From: Truepera sp.
Lineage (GTDB): Bacteria > Deinococcota > Deinococci > Deinococcales > Trueperaceae
Assembly (NCBI GenBank): GCA_032027045.1
Contig: JAVSMU010000001.1
Location: 2,604,945 to 2,668,944, forward strand
Reading direction: 5' to 3'
Length of the DNA stretch: 64,000 nucleotides
Shown here: positions 26,485 to 34,427 of the stretch, one piece after another
Layout of the letters: every line of letters begins with the position of its first letter
Position numbering within the stretch: position 1 is the stretch's first letter
The notes under the pieces: generated by a model
What the model was told of the DNA's origin: nothing
The model's database searches: none
What the model saw: only the letters and a program-made list of their open reading frames with translations
Program-made: the position numbers and the translations under genes

Positions 26485-27249
26485 GTGACCATCGACCTCA
26501 ACGTGGACCTCGGCGAGGGTTTCGGCGCCTGGAGAGGGGCCGGAGACGACGAGCAGTTGTTGCAGTACGTGACCTCGGCCAACGTCGCGTGCGGCTTCCA
26601 CGCCGGTGACCCGAGCATCATGCGCGTCACCGTCGCTGCCTGCGTCGCGGCGGGCGTTGCGGTCGGCGCCCACCCTTCCTATCCCGACTTGCGGGGGTTC
26701 GGGCGCGTGCCCATGATGTTGCCGGTCGAACGGGTGGTGGACGATGTCGTCTACCAGGTGGGCGCCCTCCAGGCCGTGGCCCGTCTGCAGGGCACGCGGG
26801 TGGGTCACGTGAAACCGCACGGGGCCCTCTACGAGGCCGTGGCCGTCGACCCCGCGCTTGCCCTACGCCTCGCCAACGCCTTGGCTGCGTTGGGCGCCGA
26901 CCTCGTCCTGGTACTCCCGGCGCGCTCGGCGGCCGCCTCGGCGCTGGCCGCGGCGGGGCATGGCGTCAGGCTGGAAGGCTTCGCGGACCGCGCTTACCTG
27001 GCGGGCGGCCTTCTCGCGCCGCGGCGCCGCGCCGGCGCCGTGCTCGAGGACGAGGAGACCGTCACCGCTCAGGCCCTTGCGCTCGCCCTGGGCGAGGAGT
27101 TCCCCACGCAAGACGGCACCACTTTGCGCCTGACGGTCGACACCGTCTGCCTCCACTCCGACACGCGCGGGGCTACCGACCTGGCCCGCGCCGTGCGCCG
27201 GCGCCTCTCGGCCGCCGGTGTCACGTTGGCGGCGCCGAGCGGGCAGTGA
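26485..27249 (+). CDS. pxpA: 5-oxoprolinase subunit A (LamB/YcsF family)
   Basis: 254 residues from GTG 26485. Family signatures are clear: DLNVDLGEGFGAW at the N-terminus, ANVACGFHAGDP, GAHPSYPDLRGFGR and VGHVKPHGALY. With PxpB and PxpC it forms the ATP-dependent 5-oxoprolinase that opens 5-oxoproline (pyroglutamate) to glutamate in the cytoplasm, clearing a spontaneous damage product of glutamine/glutamate. Its stop overlaps the start of the PxpBC fusion (GTGA), so the subunits are translationally coupled. The GTG start is preceded by a -10 box 6 nt away, indicating a leaderless message. Confidence 0.93.
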   Translation: MTIDLNVDLGEGFGAWRGAGDDEQLLQYVTSANVACGFHAGDPSIMRVTVAACVAAGVAVGAHPSYPDLRGFGRVPMMLPVERVVDDVVYQVGALQAVARLQGTRVGHVKPHGALYEAVAVDPALALRLANALAALGADLVLVLPARSAAASALAAAGHGVRLEGFADRAYLAGGLLAPRRRAGAVLEDEETVTAQALALALGEEFPTQDGTTLRLTVDTVCLHSDTRGATDLARAVRRRLSAAGVTLAAPSGQ

Positions 27250-28841
27250 GGCTCGTCCACGCCGGCCCCAACGCGCGGTATCTGGTGTTCGAGGAACCGC
27301 CTTCGCGGGCGCTGTCGCGGCGCATTGGCGCAGCGGCGCGCGCCCTGCGGCGGGCACTACCGACGGGCGAGCACGACGTGGTGCCCGGATACGCGGACAT
27401 CCTGGTGGAGGGTCGCCGCCCCGTGCCCGACGCCTGGCTGCTCGAGGCGGGCGCCGGGGCGAGCCGGATGACCGCTCCGGAAGACGAGCCGCGTAGCTTC
27501 GTCGTGCCCGTGGATTACGGCGACCGGGCCGACGTCGGCCCGCTGGAAGAGCGCCTCGGGTTGCCGTGGGACGAGATCGTCGCGCTCCACTCGGCCCCCA
27601 CCTACTCGGTGGCGTACCTGGGGTTCACTCCCGGCTTTCCTTACCTGCACGGACTGAACCCGCGGCTCGCAACGCCCCGCAGGGAGCGGCCCCAGCAGAG
27701 CGTACCGGCGGGCGCCGTCGCCATCGCTAACGGCCAGGCGGGCATCTATCCGAGTACCGGACCCGGCGGTTGGTGGCTCCTCGGCACCACGGACTTCGGG
27801 CTCTTCGATCCCGAGCGCCCCGAACCCACGGCCCTGCGTACCGGCGACGAGCTCCGCTTCGTGCAGGGAGGCCCGGGTGCCGCGGGCGATCACACGAAAT
27901 TGCCCTCAAGTCACCCGACGAGTGAACTGCAGGTGGAGCCCCTCGTCGAGGTTCTCGAGGTGTGGCCAGGTTCGGCGTCGCTGCAGGGCAGGCCCAGGTT
28001 GGGGGTCGGCCATCACGGGCTGGCCGACGCCGGGGCGCTCGATCAGGCCCTCTTCCTGTCCCTGAGCTTCGCGGTCGGCGCCCCCCTAGGAGAGGCCGCG
28101 TTAGAACTGACGGTGCCGCACGCTCTCTTGCGTGCGCGCAGCAAGACGCCGGCGGCGTTCGGCGGCGCCGCGGAGGCCCGGCTCGAGGGCAAGCCGCTGG
28201 AACCGGGGCGACCGTTCGAGTGGCGCGCCGGCGAGACGCTCGAGTTCAGACCGCCGCCCAAGGGACCCCGGCAGCTTGCCGGCGTGCCCCTGCTCGTGGT
28301 GGCCGGGGGGTTCGCGCCGCTCGGCGGACCCGTGGGCCATCCCGACCTGGCCGTAGGCGGCAGCACGGACGTTCGCGGTCGGGTGGGCGGGTTCGGCCGC
28401 TGGCTGTGCCCAGGGGACGTGCTGGCGCAGGCCGCGCTTCCCAGCCGACCCCCTGCCGGTCCCGCGGCTCTCGGCCACTACCGGCCCGAGCTGGCGCTGC
28501 GCCTACATCCGGGCCCCCACCACGAGGTGCGGGCGTTCGCCGCGCTGCAGACAAGGACCTTCGTGGTGAGCGAGCGGAGCCGCATGGGAGTACGCCTGGA
28601 GTTCTCGTGCCGGGCGGCCGAAGCGGATACCGAGGCGTCGATACTCTCCACGGGCATGCCGTTGGGGGCCGTGCAGCTGCCCCCAGACGGTCGTCCCCTC
28701 GTGCTGCTCGCCGACCGCGGTCGCACGGGCGGGTATCCGGTGGTCGGGGTGGTCGACCGCGCCGACCTTGCGGCGCTGGCGCAGGCCCGACCCGCTACCA
28801 AGGTGCGGTTCCTGGTGCCCGGCGAGCACGCGTCCTTCTGA
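27246..28841 (+). CDS. pxpBC: 5-oxoprolinase subunits B and C, fused (PxpB-PxpC)
   Basis: 531 residues. The first ~210 are the PxpB/KipI (allophanate hydrolase subunit 1) domain with SAPTYSVAYLGFTPGFPYL and STGPGGWWLLG. The remainder from about 230 is the PxpC/KipA (subunit 2, biotin-dependent-carboxyltransferase-like) domain with GHHGLADAGALDQ, VGGSTDVRGRVGGFGRWL and SERSRMGVRLEF. In many bacteria these are two genes; here one frame encodes both without a break. GTG 27246 overlaps the pxpA stop. It ends only 26 bp from the convergent antiporter gene. Confidence 0.92.
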   Translation: MRLVHAGPNARYLVFEEPPSRALSRRIGAAARALRRALPTGEHDVVPGYADILVEGRRPVPDAWLLEAGAGASRMTAPEDEPRSFVVPVDYGDRADVGPLEERLGLPWDEIVALHSAPTYSVAYLGFTPGFPYLHGLNPRLATPRRERPQQSVPAGAVAIANGQAGIYPSTGPGGWWLLGTTDFGLFDPERPEPTALRTGDELRFVQGGPGAAGDHTKLPSSHPTSELQVEPLVEVLEVWPGSASLQGRPRLGVGHHGLADAGALDQALFLSLSFAVGAPLGEAALELTVPHALLRARSKTPAAFGGAAEARLEGKPLEPGRPFEWRAGETLEFRPPPKGPRQLAGVPLLVVAGGFAPLGGPVGHPDLAVGGSTDVRGRVGGFGRWLCPGDVLAQAALPSRPPAGPAALGHYRPELALRLHPGPHHEVRAFAALQTRTFVVSERSRMGVRLEFSCRAAEADTEASILSTGMPLGAVQLPPDGRPLVLLADRGRTGGYPVVGVVDRADLAALAQARPATKVRFLVPGEHASF

Positions 28842-28867
28842 ACCCGGACTCAAGCTGAGCCGAGCGC

Positions 28868-30676
28868 TCAAGCGACAGTGTCCGGCGGCTCGACCTCCCT
28901 ACCCAGCGGGGCCTTCGACGGGACTCCGTCCCCTGGCTCGGGCTCAGGGGAGGCCTTGGGTGGACGTTCGGCTTCCCCGGGTGGGTAGGCTGCCGCGGGC
29001 GCGGGCCCGGGCTCCGGTTCCGGGGGCGGAAGGGGTGCGGGATCCGGGACGGCGTGGGACGCGGTAGCAGGCACGTCCCCGGTAGCAGGCGTGTCCACGG
29101 TAGCAGGCACGTCCCCGGTAGCAGGCGTGTCCACGGTAGCAGGCACGTCCCCGGTAGCAGGCGTGTCCGCGGTAGCAGGCGTGCGCGCCGCCGCGGCCGA
29201 AGCGCGGCGGTTGCGGCCGAAGGCCCTCGGCACCGAGCTCTCGTCCAAGTTCGGGCCGAGCAGGTAAACGTGATCGCCCGACTTTAAGACGGTGCTGCCA
29301 CGCGGAGTCACGAGTTGTCCGTCGCGGAGGACGGCGGCTATCACTACCTCGGTCGGCAGGTCCAGTTCCGAGATGCACTGACCCACCGCCCGGTTGTCGG
29401 CTCCCAGGAACACGTCGACCACGGCCGCTCCTTCGGGGGCCTCACCGCCCAGCTCGAGGCGCAACTTCGCCCTCGGCGGCTCGGTCTTCGCCAGGCCCAA
29501 CAGCCGGGCGAGGGGCGACAAGGTGAAGCCCTGGAGCAACGTGCCAACGATCACGACCACGAACACGATGTTGAAGATCACGTCGGCGTCCGGCACCCGC
29601 TGCATGAGCGGCACCATCGCCAGGATGATGGGAACGGCCCCCTTGAGGCCCGCCCAGGTGAGCAGGAGCTGTTCCTTGGGGCCGAAATGGTAGCGCCCCC
29701 GTGACACCCAACGCAACAGCGCCAGGGTGGAGACCACGGCCACGGGCCGGGCAACCAGGATGGTGGCCGCGGTTATCAGCAGCCCGACGCTCAAGATGTC
29801 CGGCAGTTGGTCGGGTGAGACGAGCAGGCCCATCACCAGGAACATGACGAGCTGAGCCGCCCACGCGGCGCCGTTCATGAAGTTGACGATGGCCAGGCGT
29901 TGCGCCAGGTAGTGGTTGCCGAGGACGAGCCCCACGAGGTAGATGGCCAAGTAGCCGTTGCCGTGCAGGATGTCGGTCAACCCGAACGCAAGCAAGGCGC
30001 CGGCCAACGCCAGCACCGGGTAGAGGCCCACGTTGTCGAGCGCCACCTTGTTGACGAGCAGCTTGAGGAGCCACCCCAGGCCGACCCCCAACACCGCCCC
30101 GATGGCGAGCTCGAGCACGATATTCCCGGCGATCGCGAGAACGTTGACGTCGCCATGCTGGTTGATGGCTTGCGCCAAGGCGAAGGTGAGGAGCACCGCC
30201 GTGGGGTCGTTGGTGCCCGACTCGGTCTCGAGCGTGGCCCGCAGCCGCTTCGGGAGCCCACGCCCCCGCAGGGAGCTGAAGACGGCGGCCGCGTCGGTGC
30301 TCGAGATGACCGCCCCGAGCAGCATGGAAGTCAGGAAATCGAGCGAGGTGAGGTAGTAGGCCGCCAGGCCTATGCACAGCATCGTCAAGACGGTGCCGAG
30401 CGTGGCGAGCGCGGCGGCCGGCACCAGGGCGGCCCTGAAGTTGCGCATGCGCGTGTCGAGGCCGCCGTAGAAGAGGATGAGGGCGAGGGCGACCACGCCG
30501 AGGTTGTAGCCGAGGCGGAAATCGGTGAACTCGATCCCGAGGGGTCCGCTGGAGCCCGCGAACATGCCGACGCCGACGAACAACACCAGCGCGGGAACAC
30601 CGAAGCGCTGCCCGAGCCTGGTGCTGACGATGGCCACGATGGCCAGCGACGCGGCGATGACGATCGCGATCTCCAT
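28868..30676 (-). CDS. K+/H+ antiporter of the NhaP2/CvrA type with long C-terminal tail
   Basis: 602 residues. Twelve or so membrane helices of the CPA1 exchanger family fill the first 390 residues; conserved stretches include SSTDAAAVFSSLRGRGL and ESGTNDPTAVLLTF, the latter with the ion-site Asp. A TrkA-C (RCK-C) domain follows (about 405-480, ending KSGDHVYLLGP). The last ~110 residues are a low-complexity tail: TPAT-x-DTPATGDVPAT-type repeats, then Pro/Glu-rich sequence. I chose ATG 30676 because a TAGCAT box lies 8 nt upstream; a GTG at 30697 is possible. Function is inferred as K+ or Na+ efflux in exchange for protons. Confidence 0.88.
   Translation of the reverse strand: MEIAIVIAASLAIVAIVSTRLGQRFGVPALVLFVGVGMFAGSSGPLGIEFTDFRLGYNLGVVALALILFYGGLDTRMRNFRAALVPAAALATLGTVLTMLCIGLAAYYLTSLDFLTSMLLGAVISSTDAAAVFSSLRGRGLPKRLRATLETESGTNDPTAVLLTFALAQAINQHGDVNVLAIAGNIVLELAIGAVLGVGLGWLLKLLVNKVALDNVGLYPVLALAGALLAFGLTDILHGNGYLAIYLVGLVLGNHYLAQRLAIVNFMNGAAWAAQLVMFLVMGLLVSPDQLPDILSVGLLITAATILVARPVAVVSTLALLRWVSRGRYHFGPKEQLLLTWAGLKGAVPIILAMVPLMQRVPDADVIFNIVFVVVIVGTLLQGFTLSPLARLLGLAKTEPPRAKLRLELGGEAPEGAAVVDVFLGADNRAVGQCISELDLPTEVVIAAVLRDGQLVTPRGSTVLKSGDHVYLLGPNLDESSVPRAFGRNRRASAAAARTPATADTPATGDVPATVDTPATGDVPATVDTPATGDVPATASHAVPDPAPLPPPEPEPGPAPAAAYPPGEAERPPKASPEPEPGDGVPSKAPLGREVEPPDTVA
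29060..29182 (-). repeat. 36-bp in-frame tandem repeat in the antiporter tail
   Basis: Three near-identical 36-bp units (each two 18-bp halves around GGTAGCAGGC) encode alternating DTPATG and DVPATV blocks. Being multiples of 3 they can expand or shrink without breaking the frame. Confidence 0.85.
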
Positions 30677-30684
30677 CCGGCTCA

Positions 30685-30690
30685 ATGCTA
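30685..30690 (-). promoter_or_regulatory. -10 box, leaderless start of antiporter gene
   Basis: TAGCAT on the minus strand ends 8 nt before ATG 30676, the same hexamer as before pxpA. Confidence 0.4.
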
Positions 30691-30746
30691 CCGGCACTGC
30701 GTGAACGGCAGGGGCGGCTGGGCCGACTCGGGGGGTGTTCAGGCCC

Positions 30747-30752
30747 TACACT
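30747..30752 (+). promoter_or_regulatory. -10 box, leaderless start of mgsA
   Basis: TACACT (same hexamer as in the rRNA promoter) ends 6 nt before ATG 30759; no ribosome site intervenes. Confidence 0.5.
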
Positions 30753-30758
30753 GGGGGC

Positions 30759-31202
30759 ATGAAGTCCGTGGCACTCATCGCGCACGACCGGAAGAAGCCG
30801 GACCTGGCTTCGTTCGTCAAGGAGCACGCCAAGACCCTGGAGCGCTTCCCACTGATCGCCACCGGCACCACCGGCCACGTCCTGATGGAGCGGACGGGCC
30901 TGAACATCGAGTGCGTGGCCTCCGGGCCGATGGGCGGCGACCTCCAGGTCGGGGCACGTATCACCGAGGAACGGGTGCTGGCCGTCATCTTCTTCCGCGA
31001 TCCGCTGACGGCCCAACCGCACGAGCCCGACATCTCGGCGCTGCTGAGGATCTGCGACGTCCACAGCGTGCCTCTGGCAACCAACCTCGCCACGGCCGAG
31101 GCGGTGATGGCGTGGCTGGACGGCCTCCTGGCCCGGCCCGAAGAGCTGCAGGAGTACGCCGCCCTGGAGGGCGAGGATCTAGAGGGAGCGATAGACAGAT
31201 GA
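30759..31202 (+). CDS. mgsA: Methylglyoxal synthase
   Basis: 147 residues. Converts dihydroxyacetone phosphate to methylglyoxal and phosphate, a bypass that relieves phosphosugar stress. Signatures are complete: IAHDRKKPDL, ATGTTGHVL (phosphate binding), SGPMGGDLQVGARI with the catalytic Asp, and FFRDPLTAQPHEPDI followed by ATNLATAE. The start at 30759 is supported by the -10 box 6 nt upstream; eight further in-frame codons are upstream. Its stop overlaps the start of an 83-residue gene (ATGA). Confidence 0.95.
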   Translation: MKSVALIAHDRKKPDLASFVKEHAKTLERFPLIATGTTGHVLMERTGLNIECVASGPMGGDLQVGARITEERVLAVIFFRDPLTAQPHEPDISALLRICDVHSVPLATNLATAEAVMAWLDGLLARPEELQEYAALEGEDLEGAIDR

Positions 31203-31450
31203 ACAAGGAGCTCATCGCGCGCTTCCTGCGCGACATGCGGGAGAAGCACTCGGCCCAGATAGACGCCGTGGCGCTTCCCGAAGGCACCAGGGAGTTCATC
31301 GACGATCTGGTGAACGCCCACGACAGCGAGACCATCGAGTTCATGGTCAAGCTCTCCTACCTCATGGGGCTACAGACGGGTTTCTCCGCGGCGCTCTCGG
31401 GCGCGTCTGCCCCCGAGCCGGAGCCCGGGCGCGGGCCGCTTCAGGCCTGA
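31199..31450 (+). CDS. Small hypothetical protein coupled to mgsA
   Basis: 83 residues, acidic, helical, without signal peptide or membrane helix; the last 18 residues are Pro/Glu/Gly-rich. I do not recognise a family. ATG 31199 overlaps the mgsA stop, so translation is coupled and the product is probably made with methylglyoxal synthase. It could be a regulator or partner of the enzyme, but that is inference from position only. Confidence 0.65.
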   Translation: MNKELIARFLRDMREKHSAQIDAVALPEGTREFIDDLVNAHDSETIEFMVKLSYLMGLQTGFSAALSGASAPEPEPGRGPLQA

Positions 31451-31472
31451 GTCGAGAAGGGCTCCCCAGCCC

Positions 31473-31898
31473 CTAGGAGGCCACCGCCTCGTTCTCCAGC
31501 ACCACCTCGAACTCAATGGGTGCCTTGAGGCTGAGGCCAACCGAGCAGTACTTCTCGGTGGCCAACTGCACGAAGCGTTGGGCCGTGGCCGCGTCGAGCC
31601 CGGGTACGTCGAAGACGTGCCTCGCGGTGATCTTCTCGTAGGGCGATGGGGTGCCGTCGGCGCGCTCGCCCGTCATCTCGATGCGGTAACCGTTCACGGT
31701 CAGCTTGCGCTTGCCGATCATGATCACGACGTCCATGGCGCTGCAGGCCGCGGTGGCGTTGAGCAGCATCTGCATGGGGCTCATCCCCGTGCGCGCGTGC
31801 TTCTCGTTGTCGATCATCACACGCTGGCCTTCGGGAGTCTCGCCCATGAAGCGCAGGCCGACGAGGTGGTGGACGGTGCTCGTGAGGGTCTTTGGCAT
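31473..31898 (-). CDS. OsmC/Ohr-family protein
   Basis: 141 residues of the OsmC-like fold (YhfA branch), which reduces organic or lipid hydroperoxides or binds related thiols. The two family cysteines are present: NATAACSAMDVV (about Cys 52) and TEKYCSVGLSL (about Cys 117). The start is supported by GATACT 5 nt before ATG 31898, suggesting a leaderless mRNA. It converges with the mgsA pair, 22 bp apart. Confidence 0.88.
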   Translation of the reverse strand: MPKTLTSTVHHLVGLRFMGETPEGQRVMIDNEKHARTGMSPMQMLLNATAACSAMDVVIMIGKRKLTVNGYRIEMTGERADGTPSPYEKITARHVFDVPGLDAATAQRFVQLATEKYCSVGLSLKAPIEFEVVLENEAVAS

Positions 31899-31903
31899 GC
31901 CCT

Positions 31904-31909
31904 AGTATC
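31904..31909 (-). promoter_or_regulatory. -10 box, leaderless start of osmC-like gene
   Basis: GATACT on the minus strand ends 5 nt before ATG 31898. Confidence 0.4.
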
Positions 31910-31942
31910 GCCGCCCGGAAAGGTCTCCGTGAAGACCCGGAA

Positions 31943-31992
31943 GACGCGGCGCAGCCAGCGCCGGCAAGACGCGGCGCACCCAGCGCCGGCAA
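31943..31992 (+). repeat. 25-bp tandem duplication
   Basis: Two copies (31943-31967, 31968-31992) of GACGCGGCGCASCCAGCGCC plus GGCAA, differing at one base, between the osmC-like gene and the cyclo-ligase gene. A third partial copy (GATGCGCC) follows. Confidence 0.8.
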
Positions 31993-32027
31993 GATGCGCC
32001 ACCGGCGCCGGGCCAGGACCGGGGCAG

Positions 32028-32033
32028 TAGACT
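32028..32033 (+). promoter_or_regulatory. -10 box upstream of the cyclo-ligase gene
   Basis: TAGACT ends 8 nt before GTG 32042; no ribosome site is seen. Confidence 0.4.
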
Positions 32034-32041
32034 CGCAAGCA

Positions 32042-32650
32042 GTGGACCGCCAGGGCACCAAGCAGGAACTGCGCGAGTGGGCGCGGGCCACGCGCGCTGA
32101 GCGGATGAGGAGCGGCGCCGGGCGGCTCAACGCGTCGGTCGTGGAGGCGCTGCGCCGGCGTCCTGAATACGAGGCCGCTCGCACCGTCGCCGCCTACGTG
32201 GCGTTCGGCGACGAGGTCGACCTCGCGGGGCTTTTCGAGGGCTCCGACAAGCGTTTCGCGCTTCCCAAGGCACACGGGCGGCCCGCGCCCCACCTCACCC
32301 TCCACGAGGTGACGGCCCCGCAGTTCGCCGACCCGGAGACCTGGGAGGTCCACCGCTTCGGGCAGCTCGAACCGCGCTCCACGGCACCCATCGTCGAGCC
32401 CGGGGAGGTCGACCTCATGTTGGTGCCGGGCCTGTCGTTCGACGTGCAGGGGCACCGGCTGGGCTACGGCATGGGCTATTACGACAGGCTGATCCCGCGG
32501 CTGAGGCCGGATGCGGTGGTGGTGGGGGTGACGCTCGACGCCCTGGTGGTGCCGGCGTTGCCGCGCGAGGGTCACGACGCCAGGGTGAACTACTTGCTCA
32601 CGGAGAGCGGTTGGCGCGAGGCGGCGAGCGTCTCCTCCCAGGTGGGATAG
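32042..32650 (+). CDS. 5-formyltetrahydrofolate cyclo-ligase
   Basis: 202 residues. ATP-dependent conversion of 5-formyl-THF to 5,10-methenyl-THF. The N-terminal KQELREWARATR helix (basic ATP/folate contact) and the C-terminal signature DLMLVPGLSFDVQGHRLGYG with MGYYDR are clear. GTG 32042 is the first codon that keeps the conserved N-terminus and lies 8 nt after a -10 box; the open frame extends upstream through repeat DNA without support. The 3' end overlaps the convergent PfkB kinase gene by 61 bp. Confidence 0.92.
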   Translation: MDRQGTKQELREWARATRAERMRSGAGRLNASVVEALRRRPEYEAARTVAAYVAFGDEVDLAGLFEGSDKRFALPKAHGRPAPHLTLHEVTAPQFADPETWEVHRFGQLEPRSTAPIVEPGEVDLMLVPGLSFDVQGHRLGYGMGYYDRLIPRLRPDAVVVGVTLDALVVPALPREGHDARVNYLLTESGWREAASVSSQVG

Positions 32651-33573
32651 CGGCGCGGCCGGCTCGAGATGGCCAGGGCGGCGGCGTTGACCGCCGGCTC
32701 CAGGGCGCCGGCCCACGTCATGCCGTGCGCCAGACCCGCCAGCAGTCCGGCGTTGAAGGTGTCGCCCGCCCCCACCGTGTCTTGCACGTTCACGCTGGGA
32801 GAGCTCCTCGAGCTGCGCTCCTGCGGCCCGAGCAGCAGGGCGCCGTCCCGGCCCAGCTTCACGATGACGCGCTCCGCGCCCAGTGCGAGAAGCTCGGCGG
32901 CGGCGGCCTCCGCGTCGCCGTCCTGCTCCGCGCCGGTGAGCCCGAGGGCCTCCTCGCGGTTGGGGAGGAACGTGCTGGTGAGCGGGAGGAGCGCGGCCAC
33001 CTCGGCGCGAACGGCGGCGGTCCAGCCCTCGCTGGGCCAGCCGGTGTCTATGGTGGTGAGCACCCCTCGTTCCCTGGCCCGGCGCAAGATGGCGGGCGCC
33101 TTGGCCCGCAGCTCCGGCTGCAGGAAGTAGCCGCTGAGCAAGAGCAGGTCGCCCGGCCGCGAATCGCCGAGCGCCAGGTCGATGCGTTCATGTGGCAGTG
33201 TGACGAGGTGACCCAGGTACGAGACGAACGTCCGCTGACCACCCGGGTGGGTGAGCCCGACGGTGAGGGCGGTGGCGTACGGCTCGCGCGTGAGGCGGGC
33301 CACGCCCTCCAACGCGCCCTCCAGCCACTCACCCAGGAAGTCGGTGCCGACGCCGGCGATCACGTCGGCGCCCTGGCCATCGCGCACGCCCAGGGCCGCC
33401 AGTGCCAGGCCCGTGTTGCCCGCCGCGCCGCCCACGCGCCACTCGTAGCGGTCGATGATGACCTCGCTGCCCGGCAGCGGCCAGGGGGCCACGTCACCCA
33501 AGAGCACGTCGACGCTGGTGTTGCCCACCACCACGATGCGCGGGCGGCCGTTGGCCACACGCGCGCCGGTCAC
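32590..33573 (-). CDS. PfkB-family carbohydrate kinase
   Basis: 327 residues from GTG 33573, which overlaps the stop of the upstream permease (GTGA). Ribokinase-type motifs: VVVGNTSVDVLLG, RVGGAAGNTGLAL and DTVGAGDTFNAGLLAG with the catalytic Asp. It is last in the operon ROK-lyase-SBP-MalF-MalG-PfkB and should phosphorylate the imported sugar or its lyase product. It is a paralogue of the kinase at 20891-21820 (shared YFLxPxLRA and DTGWPSEG). Its 3' end overlaps the convergent cyclo-ligase gene. Confidence 0.9.
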   Translation of the reverse strand: MTGARVANGRPRIVVVGNTSVDVLLGDVAPWPLPGSEVIIDRYEWRVGGAAGNTGLALAALGVRDGQGADVIAGVGTDFLGEWLEGALEGVARLTREPYATALTVGLTHPGGQRTFVSYLGHLVTLPHERIDLALGDSRPGDLLLLSGYFLQPELRAKAPAILRRARERGVLTTIDTGWPSEGWTAAVRAEVAALLPLTSTFLPNREEALGLTGAEQDGDAEAAAAELLALGAERVIVKLGRDGALLLGPQERSSRSSPSVNVQDTVGAGDTFNAGLLAGLAHGMTWAGALEPAVNAAALAISSRPRRYPTWEETLAASRQPLSVSK

Positions 33574-34427
33574 CCTTTGACCCCGGTGAGAACGACGCCC
33601 TCGATGATCTGGCGCTGGAAGATGAAGAACACCAGCAACACCGGGATGACGGCCATGGCGGCGGCGGCCATGATGAGGTTCCACTCCGTACCGGCCTCGC
33701 CCGAGAAGAACGCCACACCGACGGGGATGGTGCGCATGCTGGGCGACTTCGCCACGATCAGCGGCCACAGGTACGCGTTCCAGTTGCCCACGAAGTTGAA
33801 TATCCCGAGCGCGGCCAGACCGGGGCCCACGAGGGGCAGTCCGACGCGCCAGAAGAGCCCGAACTCGCTCACCCCGTCGACGCGCCCGGCGTCGAAGAGG
33901 TCCCTCGGCAGCGAGTCGAAGAACTGGCGCATGAGGAAGACGCCGAAGGCGGGGATGAGCCCGGGGAACGCTATGCCCCAGTACGTGTTGACCCAGCCGT
34001 ACTGGGTGGACATCACGTACCAGGGGATCACGAGCATCTCGGTCGGGATCATGAGCGTGCTCAAGATGAGGAGGAAGATGAAGTTGCGCCCGGGGAAGCG
34101 CAGGCGCGTGAGGGTGTAACCCACCAGCGACGCGAAGAAGAGCACCGACACGGTCGAGATGCCTGCCACTATGAGGCTGTTCAGGAACCAGCGCGGGAAC
34201 TGCGTGTGGAGCAGCACTTCCTGGAAGTTGGCGAGGGTCCAGACCTTGGGCCAGAAGTTGAAGCGGAAGATCTCCTTGAGCGGCTTGAACGCCGAGAGGA
34301 GCATCCACACGAACGGGAACGCCATGACGACGCTGCCGATGGCCAGGAGCACGTAGGCGAGGAGCCGGGCGAAGTTGGGGACGCGCCGGCGCCGACGGGG
34401 CTGGGAGAACTGGACCCTAGCGGCCAT
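33570..34427 (-). CDS. Sugar ABC transporter permease, MalG type
   Basis: 285 residues from ATG 34427, which shares a base with the stop of the MalF partner (TGATG). Six predicted helices and a variant EAA loop FDAGRVDGVSEFGLFWRVGLP. C-terminal IIEGVVLTGVKG is typical of CUT1 MalG-type permeases. An adjacent TTG codon (34430) was not used as start. Confidence 0.92.
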   Translation of the reverse strand: MAARVQFSQPRRRRRVPNFARLLAYVLLAIGSVVMAFPFVWMLLSAFKPLKEIFRFNFWPKVWTLANFQEVLLHTQFPRWFLNSLIVAGISTVSVLFFASLVGYTLTRLRFPGRNFIFLLILSTLMIPTEMLVIPWYVMSTQYGWVNTYWGIAFPGLIPAFGVFLMRQFFDSLPRDLFDAGRVDGVSEFGLFWRVGLPLVGPGLAALGIFNFVGNWNAYLWPLIVAKSPSMRTIPVGVAFFSGEAGTEWNLIMAAAAMAVIPVLLVFFIFQRQIIEGVVLTGVKG

